DNA of 33,176 nt from assembly GCA_937942145.1 (NCBI GenBank), contig CALDFV010000210.1, positions 1 through 33,176 on the forward strand. The letters run 5' to 3'. The notes under the pieces were generated by a model. That model searched no databases. It was not told the origin of the DNA and saw only the letters and a program-made list of their open reading frames with translations. The translations under genes were made by a program, and so were the position numbers. The stretch comes from an uncultured Opitutaceae bacterium. GTDB lineage: Bacteria > Verrucomicrobiota > Verrucomicrobiia > Opitutales > Opitutaceae. Positions 16,969-26,065 of the stretch are shown in pieces. How positions within the stretch are numbered: the first letter of the stretch is position 1; each line of letters starts with the position of its first letter.

Positions 16969-18021
16969 CTAGTTTTGAAACTCGAACTCGAGCTGTTTTG
17001 ATTGGCTCGCTTGATGGGTCGCGAGCCTAACGCCAATTCCGATAAGCCTCACAGGCAAAGCCTTACGGCCGAAGGCTTCTTGTAACAGGGTTTGGGCAGA
17101 AGACTCGTTGATCGCAAGACCCACTCGCTCGACGGTCGTTTTGGAAAAGTCGGAGAACTTCAGCTTTAAAAAAAGCTTCGCGATCTTCCGATCCACTTTG
17201 ATTCGGAACAAGTCCTCTTCGAGTTCCAAAAAGAGAGACTGAACCTTTTCCGCGCAAGCCTCGAGCGATTCGAGATTGGCCGAGAAAGTCCTTTCAACGC
17301 TAATGGATTTACGAATACGGTGGGAGACGATGGGACGATGGTCGATCCCTCGACACAAGTCGTAAAGCTCACCGCCGAATTTACCGAATAAATGTGTAAG
17401 CTCTAGAGAGCTGTAGGACTGAAGATCACCGCATGTCCGTATGTTTTTTGCTAGTAGCTTTTCTTCTGCCTTCTTTCCGATTCCCCAGATCTTAGATACA
17501 GGTAGACTCGACATGAATTCGGATATTTCGTCTGCAGCGATATGGAACAGGCCATTGGGCTTCTTCCAGTCGCTAGCGATTTTAGCGAGCATTTTGTTGG
17601 GAGCGACTCCTGCGGAAGCCGTCAGCCCAGTGACGCGTCTTATCTGTCTTCGGATATCGTTGGCGATTGAAACCGCGTTTCGTTCATCGCTCGATACGTC
17701 TAGGTAGGCTTCGTCGAGTGAAAGGGGCTCTACTAGATTGGTGTATTGATTGAGTATGGATCTAATGCGTTTGGACTCGAATCGATATACCTCGAATCTT
17801 ACTGGCAAAATAACGAGGTGGGGGCATTTTCGTACTGCGATAAAATTTGGCATTGCCGAGTGGATACCAAATTCTCGAGCTTCATAGTTGCATGTAGTCA
17901 GTACCCCTCTCGGACTTCTGCCACCCACGGCGATAGGCTCTCGCCTCAAGGACGGATTGTCTCGAGCCTCGATTGCTGCGTAGAAACAGTCCATATCCAC
18001 ATGTATTATCTGCCGCTCCAT
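16969..18021 (-). CDS. dinB: DNA polymerase IV (Y-family, translesion)
   Basis: A low-fidelity Y-family polymerase for bypass of damaged template bases. I chose the ATG at 18021 rather than the track start at 18099, because AGGAAGGAG lies directly before it and the protein then begins MERQIIHVDMDCFYAAIEA, as the family does. The product is 350 residues. Catalytic residues are Asp9 in the first motif and Asp103/Glu104 in SLDEAYLDVS, matching E. coli numbering. TASAGVAPNKMLAKIASDWKKP and the helix-hairpin-helix KIWGIGKKAEEKLLA are present, and the little-finger domain completes the C-terminus. The tail ends QLEFEFQN, which may be a beta-clamp-binding peptide. It is divergent from the SpoU methyltransferase over 77 bp. 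Confidence 0.95.
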   Translation of the reverse strand: MERQIIHVDMDCFYAAIEARDNPSLRREPIAVGGRSPRGVLTTCNYEAREFGIHSAMPNFIAVRKCPHLVILPVRFEVYRFESKRIRSILNQYTNLVEPLSLDEAYLDVSSDERNAVSIANDIRRQIRRVTGLTASAGVAPNKMLAKIASDWKKPNGLFHIAADEISEFMSSLPVSKIWGIGKKAEEKLLAKNIRTCGDLQSYSSLELTHLFGKFGGELYDLCRGIDHRPIVSHRIRKSISVERTFSANLESLEACAEKVQSLFLELEEDLFRIKVDRKIAKLFLKLKFSDFSKTTVERVGLAINESSAQTLLQEAFGRKALPVRLIGIGVRLATHQASQSKQLEFEFQN

Positions 18022-18098
18022 CTCCTTCCTCTTGAATGTGCAAATATTTTTTCCAAGTGTAGCGACTCCAGCTTTTCTATGGACAAGCGGAAGTGACA

Positions 18099-18932
18099 AT
18101 GCTTGATGGGTTCAAGATGGCAGAACCGCTTTCAAAAGCCAAGCTTTCGGTCTTTCGAAAGTTACACAGCAAGAAAAACAGGGAGATCGAAAACCGATTC
18201 ATTATTGAAGGGTGGCACTTGCTGGAGGAGGCCATCAAATCCGGTGCGCATCTTAACGCGGTGGTATATGATGGATCCCGAAAGTTGAGTGGTGAGGACA
18301 GAGTGGTTCTGGCTAAAGCCACGCAGCATTCAGATAAGGTCTACTTGGCAAGCGAATCACAGCTGAAGGCGCTGGGAGAAACGAAGACAAACTCGGGAGT
18401 GATTGGGATTGCCGATCGCTTACATTATGATTGGGGAAGCGTTGAAGCCTCTCTCAGGACAAAAGTTGAGAGTTATTTGGTAGCCTTGGATGCGGTTAGC
18501 GACCCGGGAAATTGCGGTGCGATTGTTCGAGGGTGTGATTGGTTTGGGGCTGATGCGGTTCTCATGGGGAAGGGGTGTCCGGAAAAAGAAAACGGAAAAC
18601 TCGTAAGAGCCACGATGGGTGGTCTCTTTCATTTGCCCATCTTGCCGATTGAAAATTTAGCAGACACCGTGGGTTCTTTAAAAAGTGAAGGATTTCAAGT
18701 TGTTGCGAGTGAAATCGGGGCGAGCGAGTCCCTTCAAAGTTTTCACTGGCCGGCTAAAACCGTACTGGTAATTGGAAATGAAGCGAGGGGAGTTTCGGAG
18801 CAGATTCTGGAGCTGGCGGACCATCGGATAGAAATTCCCTCTTTTGGGAATGGGGAATCTCTGAACGCTGCAATGTCGTGCTCAGTCTTTTTAGGTCATT
18901 GGCGTATGGTTGATTCGACTACGCTCGGCTAA
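18099..18932 (+). CDS. SpoU/TrmH-family RNA 2'-O-methyltransferase
   Basis: SPOUT enzymes methylate the ribose of rRNA or tRNA from S-adenosylmethionine. All three SpoU motifs are present: DAVSDPGNCGAIVRGCDWFG (motif 1), LVIGNEARGVS (motif 2) and IPSFGNGESLNAAMSCSVFL (motif 3, forming the knot). An N-terminal substrate-binding region (residues about 10-90, NRFIIEGWHLLEEAI) resembles the L30e-like part of rRNA-modifying members. GTG 18093 and two ATGs (18099, 18117) compete as start. GGAAG at 18088-18092 sits 6 nt before the ATG at 18099, which I use, giving 277 residues. The exact nucleotide modified cannot be read from sequence. Confidence 0.92.
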   Translation: MLDGFKMAEPLSKAKLSVFRKLHSKKNREIENRFIIEGWHLLEEAIKSGAHLNAVVYDGSRKLSGEDRVVLAKATQHSDKVYLASESQLKALGETKTNSGVIGIADRLHYDWGSVEASLRTKVESYLVALDAVSDPGNCGAIVRGCDWFGADAVLMGKGCPEKENGKLVRATMGGLFHLPILPIENLADTVGSLKSEGFQVVASEIGASESLQSFHWPAKTVLVIGNEARGVSEQILELADHRIEIPSFGNGESLNAAMSCSVFLGHWRMVDSTTLG

Positions 18933-19078
18933 GGAGATTGAGAGCAGTTCGGCGGTGTAGGCATTCCATTTTGAGAAAGGAAACTCTTTTTCCTGAAAAT
19001 AACGCATACGACCTTGCCAGGCATTGAAAGTTTTCTAGGGTTCGCGGACTTAGATTGAAAACAGCGAATGAGAATCAG

Positions 19079-19447
19079 ATGAATTGGTTGGCCGATATAG
19101 ACGAAGCGCTTGAGCAAAGGAACTCTCAGCAGAGACGACTACTCATGATTTTTAAGGGGAATGGGGATTGGTGTCCTTGGTGCAATAAGCTGGAAGCGTT
19201 GCTAAACAACGATGCTGCGTTGGATGAATATTTGGAGTTGGAAGGTATTCTCGGGGCCAAGATAGGAATACCGCGGAAGAGCGAGGATATTACCGGTATT
19301 CGAGAACGGTTTGGGATAACCGGAATTCCATTCCTCCTCTTCTATTCTGACGATGGCAGAATCGAAGGGACAACCGAATTTATCGACGGAGGAAGTGCGG
19401 TCTCCTATGTTTCTTGGATAGAATCCGTCGATTCAAGCGCCTTGTAG
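19079..19447 (+). CDS. Thioredoxin-like protein with CPWC motif
   Basis: A short thioredoxin-fold protein, resembling the Thioredoxin_7 group. The redox motif is WCPWC (Cys32, Cys35) within MIFKGNGDWCPWCNKLE, and the cis-proline loop is GITGIPFLLFY. No signal peptide is seen, so it probably acts in the cytoplasm as a thiol-disulfide reductase or related protein. The track begins at a TTG (19055). The ATG at 19079 starts the protein at NWLADIDEAL, where the fold usually begins, so 122 residues are more likely. Neither start has a good ribosome binding site. The gene ends 15 bp from the convergent HDOD gene. Confidence 0.85.
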   Translation: MNWLADIDEALEQRNSQQRRLLMIFKGNGDWCPWCNKLEALLNNDAALDEYLELEGILGAKIGIPRKSEDITGIRERFGITGIPFLLFYSDDGRIEGTTEFIDGGSAVSYVSWIESVDSSAL

Positions 19448-19462
19448 CGCCGCTATATTGCT

Positions 19463-21256
19463 TTATTTTACCGAGTAGGATTTTCGTATCCCTTCGTATT
19501 GGACGATCACGTTTTTCTGATCGATACCCACGACGCGAGCCCCTGAGACTCTGTCCCCTATTCTCACCAGCTTGCTGTTGATATTGGCTACGGGAATGGG
19601 AAGGTCGTGATAAATTTTTGTTATGTTGATCTTTGGGAACTTGGTCGGCTCCTGAGAGAGGTCGAAGCTTTCTGCGACAAGTTCTTCAGCCGTAACAGTA
19701 GTGAAATACGTGTTGGACGCTTGAGCAACAAGTTCTTGGGCGGTAATCGCTTTATCATCGACTGAGTTTTCATCACTAATTCTCAAGTATGCCCCCTCAT
19801 TGATTTGCGATGTGAGGGAACCTTGCTCCCAATCGTCAATTGTCTCGGAACTTGTATTTTTGGTAACGATAAAGCCCGCGAATAGGATGCAGGCGATAGC
19901 ACAAACTCCTACGACCAATTGATTTTGAGTGATTCGTGGTTTACTGATTTTTTGTTCGTTCGGGCAATCGGTTGGGCTTTCGAAATTTGCCACATCAGAA
20001 TCCCAATTGTTTTGTGGCTGCTCAAGATCGGACCCTAATTCTCTCGTTGAAACGTTCGATTCATCGCTAAAGTTACCCGAAACCAGCCTATTCCATTTGG
20101 GCCATTGGTCTGCTTTCCCCAATTCAGAAATGAAAGGACACTCGTATCCGGAACCTGGGGGCGTATGTTTCTGAGATAAGATTCGATTGGCGACGTAGAC
20201 GGAAGCCAGTGCGGAGAACGATGAACCGGAGGAATTCACCGGCTCATGGTGGAATACTGCAGACTCGACTGCTTCGATTGGGAGTCCCCAGCGAGCGAGC
20301 AGGTAGGCTCCGGTCTCGGCGTGATTACAGCCTAGAATTCCGTTTTCGGCTTCCCATGCTGGGATTTTCTTTAATTCGGCGAACTCTTGCGCGGACTTGT
20401 AGGCATCAGGTGCCGCTCTTTGCATAATTAGTTTCCCGATGTCGTGAAAGAGTCCGGATGTATATGCCCCTTCTGCAAGTTTAGAAGTACCGGTTTCGTA
20501 CATCATAAGGTTTTTAGCGCCTACAGCGACGCTCATGCTGTGATGCCATAGTTGGTCGGTCTGAATCTTTTGTTCTCCTCCCTGGGTGTCACTAAATACC
20601 TGGATTGCGAGCACTAGGTTCTTGACCGTTTCGATACCGAGGACACTGACGGCTTGGGTAATGTCAGAAATGGTTTCATCGAAGCCGAAGAAGGAGGAAT
20701 TAACGATTTTTAGAATCTTAGCGCTGACCGTTATGTCATTGGAGATCGCTTTGCCAACTTTCTCGATGGATACATCGTCGTCGTTCAGCGTATCGACGAT
20801 TTTGATATAGAGAGAGGGTAAGCTAGGTAGTTCGCCTAGTGTGCTGACGATGCTCTTGATTTGGGGTTTTCCAAGCCAGGCCTCGATTGAGAGACACCTC
20901 TGAATTTTGGTGAGGAGTCGATTGGCAGGACATGGCTTCGGCAGAAAATGGAAGGAGCTCCCGATTCCGTCTTCCAGAACTCCGATCTCGTCCCGATTTG
21001 CGACTATGAATCGGTGAATAAACGGATGGGCTTTTTCGGCTTTGCGCAGGAGCTCTGCACCATTCATTTGCGGCATATGGTAGTCGCAGATTACGATTGA
21101 AGGGGGGTTACTGATAATCGACTCGAGGGCCTGTTGCGGATTATTGGAATACTCGAGAATCCACTGGTCTCCTTTCGAAGACAGGGAAGCCTTTATTTGG
21201 TCGAGGCAATCGATCTCGTCATCGATTACCAGAATGCGTGTGTTATTATTGGCCAT
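19463..21256 (-). CDS. Membrane-anchored receiver-HDOD protein with secretion-protein-like tail
   Basis: From the ATG at 21256 (MANNNTRILVIDDE) it has 597 residues; the track's GTG at 21313 adds 19. The receiver domain (about 1-125) is intact at key sites: VIDDE, Asp in ICDYHMP, and Lys in LPKP. HDOD follows (about 150-345), with TVSAKILKIVNSSFFGF, AVSVLGIETVKNLVLAI, FHDIGKLIM and HHEP. After a polar linker comes one transmembrane helix (QLVVGVCAIACILFAGFIV). An exported part ends KLVRIGDRVSGARVVGIDQKNVIV, which resembles the small beta domain of GspB/PulC-type secretion proteins. The layout suggests a phosphorylation-controlled signal linked to an envelope machine such as type II secretion or type IV pili. 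That link is inference. Confidence 0.85.
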   Translation of the reverse strand: MANNNTRILVIDDEIDCLDQIKASLSSKGDQWILEYSNNPQQALESIISNPPSIVICDYHMPQMNGAELLRKAEKAHPFIHRFIVANRDEIGVLEDGIGSSFHFLPKPCPANRLLTKIQRCLSIEAWLGKPQIKSIVSTLGELPSLPSLYIKIVDTLNDDDVSIEKVGKAISNDITVSAKILKIVNSSFFGFDETISDITQAVSVLGIETVKNLVLAIQVFSDTQGGEQKIQTDQLWHHSMSVAVGAKNLMMYETGTSKLAEGAYTSGLFHDIGKLIMQRAAPDAYKSAQEFAELKKIPAWEAENGILGCNHAETGAYLLARWGLPIEAVESAVFHHEPVNSSGSSFSALASVYVANRILSQKHTPPGSGYECPFISELGKADQWPKWNRLVSGNFSDESNVSTRELGSDLEQPQNNWDSDVANFESPTDCPNEQKISKPRITQNQLVVGVCAIACILFAGFIVTKNTSSETIDDWEQGSLTSQINEGAYLRISDENSVDDKAITAQELVAQASNTYFTTVTAEELVAESFDLSQEPTKFPKINITKIYHDLPIPVANINSKLVRIGDRVSGARVVGIDQKNVIVQYEGIRKSYSVK

Positions 21257-21499
21257 TGTGGAGCTTTCGGGTACATTTGGATCGACAGAAAGCGAGCGAG
21301 CCTTGAGCTCCACCGCGCGGATTTACTTAGGTTGGTGTGATATACTTATTAGGGGATTGGACTTATTTGAGTAGGTTCCTCCTCGCTGACTCAAGGGCTT
21401 GTCGGTGATTGAGACGGACTTCCGAAAATTAAAGCCTCAGGCTTCGACGCAAAAAGTTTGTTGTGAGCCAAGGCGAGACTGTCAGATTGATGGGTTTGA

Positions 21500-22273
21500 A
21501 TGGATAGACCTTACGAATATTGCGGTATTGAAGCCTCATCCTACGATCTGATCGACGAACTTTCAGACTTTGACGACTATCCGTTCTATCGGTTTTTGAT
21601 AGAGTCCAATCCGGGCCAAGTTCTCGATCTTGGATGTGGGACAGGGCGCATTTTGTGCCCTCTTGCTCGGGATGGAATAAGTGTGACAGGAATCGATTCC
21701 TCCCACGAGATGCTTGAAATTTGCCGAGAGAAGCTTTCGAGGTCTGGGCTAGAAGCAAAACTTTCCCGAGGAGACATACGCAAATTCGATCTAAGCTCCC
21801 AGTTCGATAGTATTCTCATCCCTGGATTCACCTTTAACCTGCTTTTGGAGACGCAGGAAATAGAAGGATGCTTAGACGCATGTTTTAAGCATTTGAAACC
21901 CTCAGGGCAGCTGGTTCTCCCGACGTATATTCCTTGGGAGATGCTCGAAGGCGAATCGAATCAAAAGCCTCTGAAAAAGAGACGCGAGTCTTCGAGCGAT
22001 CAAAAGGGAAGTAGAATTGTTGCATGGCAGGGTTGGGAGATCAACCGGTTCGACCAGCTTCTCCACTTGAGAAATCGCTTCCAGCATCTCGATTTCAATG
22101 GGGTTGTGCAAAGTGAGGAAGACCGTACGATGACACTCCGTTGGCACTTGCCTTACGATATGTTGACGCTGCTTCGGAAGTGCGGTTTTGGAGACGTCTC
22201 CGTCTATGGAGACTTCACCTTTGATCCTCCAGAATCGGATTCAGAATCAGTGATCTACGTTGCCCGGCGGTAG
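21500..22273 (+). CDS. Class I SAM-dependent methyltransferase
   Basis: The 257-residue protein is a Rossmann-fold methyltransferase. Motif I is VLDLGCGTGRILCPLARDGI (residues about 41-60), followed by the acidic end of strand 2 (VTGIDSSHEMLE) and motif post-I (SRGDIRKFDL). The GDVSVYGDF-like C-terminal hairpin is typical of Methyltransf_25/11 families. The substrate is unknown. The N-terminus (EYCGIEASSYDLIDEL) matches proteins in this group that act on small molecules. No membrane segment is seen. It is followed on the same strand by a second methyltransferase, which may form an operon with it. Confidence 0.85.
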   Translation: MDRPYEYCGIEASSYDLIDELSDFDDYPFYRFLIESNPGQVLDLGCGTGRILCPLARDGISVTGIDSSHEMLEICREKLSRSGLEAKLSRGDIRKFDLSSQFDSILIPGFTFNLLLETQEIEGCLDACFKHLKPSGQLVLPTYIPWEMLEGESNQKPLKKRRESSSDQKGSRIVAWQGWEINRFDQLLHLRNRFQHLDFNGVVQSEEDRTMTLRWHLPYDMLTLLRKCGFGDVSVYGDFTFDPPESDSESVIYVARR

Positions 22274-22400
22274 CGGAGGATACGCCCTTGATTTGAGGCG
22301 CTACAGGAATGGGGCCCAGGGGGCTAACTTTCTGTCTCAAATTACTGGGAGCCAGGGATTTTTGAGAAAAACGGCTTTTTTTGCTCCTTGCCCTAAGAGA

Positions 22401-23174
22401 ATGACCGATTCTGCCGATCACCTACTAAGGTGCCGCTTAGGTACCATTCTTCATAACCTCATGGGTAATATTGCAGAACTTACTTATTTTGGGCGCGATT
22501 TGGAAGCGATGTCTTTCGCGCAAAATTATCACGAATGGATTGCGGACGAATTCTCGCCTTACCTCGGCAAAGAAGTCGCAGAAGTGGGAGCCGGCAGTGG
22601 TGACTTCACGGATCTCATTTTGGAAAGGGGTGCCGATCGGGTTACCTGCTTTGAGCCCTCGAGCAACATGTTTCCAATTTTAGAGGAAAGGCATGTCGAT
22701 AACTCTCGAGTTGAAACTATGCCACACTATTTTGGGGAATGCTTAGAGGATAACCGAGAGCGTTTTGATGCGGCAGTCTATGTTAATGTGCTCGAGCATG
22801 TTGAGCATGATGTGGACGAAGTTGGTTTTGCCTACGAGAGCTTGAAGCCAGGGGGGCACCTAGCAATTTTAGTTCCGGCTTTAGAATGGCTGTATAGCGA
22901 CTTCGATAGTCAGCTCGGCCATTTTAGACGCTATCGTAAGAAGAATCTCGTAGGAATACTCGAAGATCATGATTTCGAAATCAAAGAAGCAAAGTACTTT
23001 GATATGGCAGGAATCATGCCTTGGTACCTGATGATGGTTATGTTCAACAAGTCCCTTAATAGCGGAAATGTTAGCGCGTACGACAAACTAGTGATTCCGG
23101 TTTCCCGGTTTCTGGAAGGGAAGTGGGCTCCGTCCATTGGAAAGAACCTGCTTGTGATTGGTCGCAAGCGATAG
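22401..23174 (+). CDS. Class I SAM-dependent methyltransferase (Methyltransf_23-like)
   Basis: The track opens this frame at a TTG (22260) inside the previous gene, and its first 47 codons look non-coding. The ATG at 22401, preceded by AAGAGA, gives 257 residues; ATG 22461 is a further option. Seen are motif I (VAEVGAGSGDFTDLILERG), VTCFEPSSNMF, YVNVLEHVEHD and GGHLAILVPALEWLYSDFD. The FDSQLGHFRRYRKKNL segment is common in methyltransferases found among polysaccharide and glycosyltransferase genes. The upstream methyltransferase and the GT39-like gene downstream fit a surface-glycan context, but the substrate is unknown. Confidence 0.82.
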   Translation: MTDSADHLLRCRLGTILHNLMGNIAELTYFGRDLEAMSFAQNYHEWIADEFSPYLGKEVAEVGAGSGDFTDLILERGADRVTCFEPSSNMFPILEERHVDNSRVETMPHYFGECLEDNRERFDAAVYVNVLEHVEHDVDEVGFAYESLKPGGHLAILVPALEWLYSDFDSQLGHFRRYRKKNLVGILEDHDFEIKEAKYFDMAGIMPWYLMMVMFNKSLNSGNVSAYDKLVIPVSRFLEGKWAPSIGKNLLVIGRKR

Positions 23175-23440
23175 CCAGAGGCTTTTGGTTGAGCGTCCCC
23201 CTCGTGTTCCTGGCGAGTCACCGAATGTGAATTTGGAAGATTCGTATCTATAGCGTTTGCCCTATCGTACATCGTTCAGTGCCGAACTCGTTTGACGTCG
23301 TTTAGGCGACATGGATAAAACCTTTGAAGAGGGCCTAAGAAATCAAGGGGTGGGCTGAGTTTTACGGCAAGACGGTCGACGCTCAATACTTAGATTAGCA
23401 ATGTAACCTTTCGCTATTTTATTGATGATACCTGAAGCTA

Positions 23441-25279
23441 CTAGGGTAGGGAGTTCACCCAAATGCCGTATGCTTCGAGATCTATTCGGTTCATATAGGA
23501 AAGCTCGGATTCTAGAAGTTTTTCCCTAATCTCTGTGTCCTGGACTTTGTCTTCGAGCTCCAAAACGATATGGGTGACTTTGCTCAGTCGAGTGATGTGG
23601 AGGGGTGTTGTAGACACCTCAGCAACCGTTTCTAATTCAAACCAGGGCCCAGGGTCATGGCCCGGAAGCGGAGTTTCAGTGATGCGATCCTCTATTGGTT
23701 GAATACCTATTGTTTGAATTACGAATATTTCATTCCAAGTCCCAAGTTCCTTGTGGAACTTTAACAAGCCTGGTTGAGACACGGCTCTTTGGAAACCGAT
23801 ATTATCGATGTCGTTTAATTCAAATTCTTGAGCATAGGATGAAATGTATAGATAGTTTCCGTCAGGCAACTGCTCATGCCAATTCATCATCCATTCCAGA
23901 CGTCGCAAGATCTTGTTGTTGTCGGAATAGAGATGCTTTGAGAAAAGAGGCAAAGCGTACAGAAAACAGACGACGACAAGTGAATGCGTGACAATTTTCA
24001 ATTTGGGACGCAGCGCATGAATCATTCCGAACGCTAGTCCTGAACTAATTAGCATGAGGAGTATAAATGGTAATCCTAAACGAGCTACTACAGGGTCATC
24101 GAGCTGACCATAAGTGAAACCGAGGACTAGGACAAACTCGGCTAAGATTGCGAAGCTGAAAATTTGTGCAACATGTAGACGATTCTTCAGGGAGGGCCAA
24201 TTTTTATAACGCGTTATGCTGAGAGTCAAAAGAATAACAAGGCTTAGTAGGCCAATTATTGAGAGCCAAGGCGAGTTCGTTGAAAAGTCGCCTGATGAAA
24301 AAAGAAAGTTGGTAGCATGGCCGAGATTTTCGTCGATATATGAAAAGCTAAAGAACCCGTCAGAATCGTATTTGTACTGTTTATATCTTTCATTTGCTGC
24401 AGAGAATGTGTGCTGCCATGCAATTGGTATGAAAGACATGGGTATGAGTACAGCGGGCCATGTTATATGGACTTCCCTTATTCGTGCCCAGCAAAGAGCA
24501 ACGACGATAACAATGGGAACGACCAAGAATGGGGATTCGTATCGAGCGTGGGAGAAGAGTGCGACTGCAACAAGTAGAGCAGAAAGTCTGGAAGTTGAGT
24601 GAGGCTTTTCTGCGTATTTCAGGGCAAGCAAGAAACAGGTGAGAATGCCGACCAAGTTAAGCGTTTCTAGCCCACCACCACTAGCGTTTTGGCTGAGAAT
24701 CGGAGCACAACATGATAGGAGCATAGCGTACCAACCGGCTTGATAATTGTACAATTTGCTAGTGCAGGTCTGTATAAGGACAAGTAGAATAACGGTTAGG
24801 AATCCGTTTAAAAAGAAAGCATTTTGAATCGCGTATCCGAATATATCGTGCACCGACGCTAAGAGGAATTGGAACAGGATGGGACGCTTGTCCACGATCG
24901 ATGTCTCGTCGATCCCTAAAATGGCAGATTCGCGCCAAATAGCGAGACGGTCATAGTGCAAGCTTTTAGCGACGTTAGAGATAGTGTGCTCGTCGAAAGT
25001 TATGTTGAATCCGCCTCCCTCCCGCGTGTACAAAAAAACCGATGCGAGGATAGCGATCCCAACGACTATCCCGTTTTTCCTTTCCGATATCCAGGTGGTG
25101 AGGTCTTTATGGTAGGCTTTTAGAACGAGAAATACGAAGCCACCAAAACAAGCTAGGATATTCCAATAGGCTAGTTTAGCAAAATTATCAGAAGCTCCAG
25201 TTGAGTCAAAGAGGAAGAATCCAACTAATATCGACGAGGTGCTTGAGAGACCGAATAGGATCCACTTGGCTAATTTCAT
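23441..25279 (-). CDS. Polytopic membrane glycosyltransferase-like protein (GT39/PMT/ArnT-type)
   Basis: The 612-residue protein has roughly ten or more hydrophobic helices, starting with WILFGLSSTSSILVGFFLF. An early exported loop carries FNITFDEHTISNVAKSLHYDRL, placed like the acidic catalytic loop of GT-C enzymes such as PMT and ArnT. Those enzymes transfer sugar from a polyprenyl-phosphate carrier onto protein or lipid on the outer face of the inner membrane. The last 150 residues or so are soluble and presumably periplasmic. Family membership rests on topology and the DE motif only, so confidence in the reaction is moderate. It is not closely linked to an operon: 266 bp separate it from the methyltransferase and over 300 bp from the pilin. 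Confidence 0.65.
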   Translation of the reverse strand: MKLAKWILFGLSSTSSILVGFFLFDSTGASDNFAKLAYWNILACFGGFVFLVLKAYHKDLTTWISERKNGIVVGIAILASVFLYTREGGGFNITFDEHTISNVAKSLHYDRLAIWRESAILGIDETSIVDKRPILFQFLLASVHDIFGYAIQNAFFLNGFLTVILLVLIQTCTSKLYNYQAGWYAMLLSCCAPILSQNASGGGLETLNLVGILTCFLLALKYAEKPHSTSRLSALLVAVALFSHARYESPFLVVPIVIVVALCWARIREVHITWPAVLIPMSFIPIAWQHTFSAANERYKQYKYDSDGFFSFSYIDENLGHATNFLFSSGDFSTNSPWLSIIGLLSLVILLTLSITRYKNWPSLKNRLHVAQIFSFAILAEFVLVLGFTYGQLDDPVVARLGLPFILLMLISSGLAFGMIHALRPKLKIVTHSLVVVCFLYALPLFSKHLYSDNNKILRRLEWMMNWHEQLPDGNYLYISSYAQEFELNDIDNIGFQRAVSQPGLLKFHKELGTWNEIFVIQTIGIQPIEDRITETPLPGHDPGPWFELETVAEVSTTPLHITRLSKVTHIVLELEDKVQDTEIREKLLESELSYMNRIDLEAYGIWVNSLP

Positions 25280-25539
25280 TTGTGCGGTTTTTGACTCGGC
25301 AGATTAATCTCGCGGAATGACCAAATTGTCTTTGTTTCTCGAATACGGCTTTGAGTCGAGATATGTATGGCCCTTGTGACATTGCCTCTAATCATTGGTA
25401 ATTGTCGATTTTGTGCGTTTGCCAGTTCTATGAGTACTATAGTATATTCGGTCTGTAGAGTGAATTACTTAATGAAAATCCATACTTTGTGGAAACTCGT
25501 TGGGAAACGGAAAAAGGGTAGACGATGATGGGACTAGTC
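25280..25539. other. Gene-free, AT-rich gap upstream of the membrane glycosyltransferase
   Basis: No ORF of note was found. There is one short inverted repeat, TCTCGA (25337-25342) with TCGAGA (25356-25361). The right end passes into the pilin terminator. Promoters for the minus-strand membrane protein must lie here, but none stands out. Confidence 0.4.
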
Positions 25540-25573
25540 AAAAATAAAAAAGCCACGCCGTGAAGGCGTAGCT
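25540..25573 (-). terminator. Rho-independent terminator of the pilin gene
   Basis: Read on the minus strand, AGCTACGCC and GGCGTGGCT form a 9-bp stem (one G-T pair) around a 5-nt loop. A run TTTTTATTTTT follows. It lies about 35 nt after the pilin stop. This is the clearest intrinsic terminator in the window. Confidence 0.9.
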
Positions 25574-25607
25574 TTGAAAATAAACTCAGACTTGAAGTCT
25601 CAGATAA

Positions 25608-25991
25608 TTACTGTTTCTGACCTTCGGCGGAGTACGTACGAGTCGTCGGATTGGCCTGAGGATGTCCAACCGAAAATGTGCCATCAGAAGTGACCGAACC
25701 TGATACGGTATATCCCTTTCCGATTTGCTTAACGTAGGAGAGAAGGTGACCGGTGATGGAACCAGAAGTCGCTGCGTAAGAAATCGTGGCAGACGTTGTG
25801 TTATTCTCGAGCATGTACTGTTGTGCAGCAGATGCGATTTGGCGTGCGTCATTGTCCATTGCGCTAGCACGTGAGCTTTCGCGAACCTTTTGGAACGCAG
25901 GTATCGCCATAGCAGCCAAGAGGCCTATGATAACGACAACGATCATGATTTCGACGAGGGTAAAACCCTTCTTAGATGTATTTTTATGCAT
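25608..25991 (-). CDS. Type IV pilin / type II secretion pseudopilin
   Basis: The 127-residue prepilin has the class III signal KKG^FTLVEIMIVVVIIGLLAAMAIPAF: short basic leader, cleavage after Gly9, and glutamate at mature position 5. A hydrophobic helix forms the filament core. The C-terminal part is small (about 85 residues), rich in Ser, Thr and Gly, and cysteine-free, so without the usual disulfide loop. It could be a major pseudopilin or a minor pilin. TAGGAAT precedes the ATG by about 10 nt. A strong terminator and an isolated position imply a single-gene transcript, so the assembly machinery must be elsewhere. Confidence 0.9.
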   Translation of the reverse strand: MHKNTSKKGFTLVEIMIVVVIIGLLAAMAIPAFQKVRESSRASAMDNDARQIASAAQQYMLENNTTSATISYAATSGSITGHLLSYVKQIGKGYTVSGSVTSDGTFSVGHPQANPTTRTYSAEGQKQ

Positions 25992-26031
25992 AATATTGAT
26001 TCCTATTGATATTTTATTTGTGAATTAGAAA

Positions 26032-26065
26032 AAGGACACTACCGCCTCAATAAACGGACGTCCTT
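26032..26065 (-). promoter_or_regulatory. Hairpin in the pilin leader, followed by a T run
   Basis: On the minus strand AAGGAC and GTCCTT close a loop with an inner CCG/CGG pairing, and the second arm runs into TTTTTC. It lies about 40-75 nt before the pilin start. It could be a weak attenuator or simply a leader structure. A TTGACA at 26103-26098 might be the -35 element, but no good -10 follows. Confidence 0.3.

Noticed and set aside
22260-22400. N-terminal extension of the second methyltransferase
   Set aside because: It begins at a TTG inside the previous gene, has no ribosome binding site and its residues do not resemble a protein domain.
23175-23440. Candidate short ORF after the second methyltransferase
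   Set aside because: The best frame (from 23309) has only about 15 codons.
25280-25539. Possible small RNA gene in the gap before the membrane glycosyltransferase
   Set aside because: Only one weak 6-bp inverted repeat is present, and no promoter or separate terminator stands out. The one terminator nearby belongs to the pilin gene on the minus strand.
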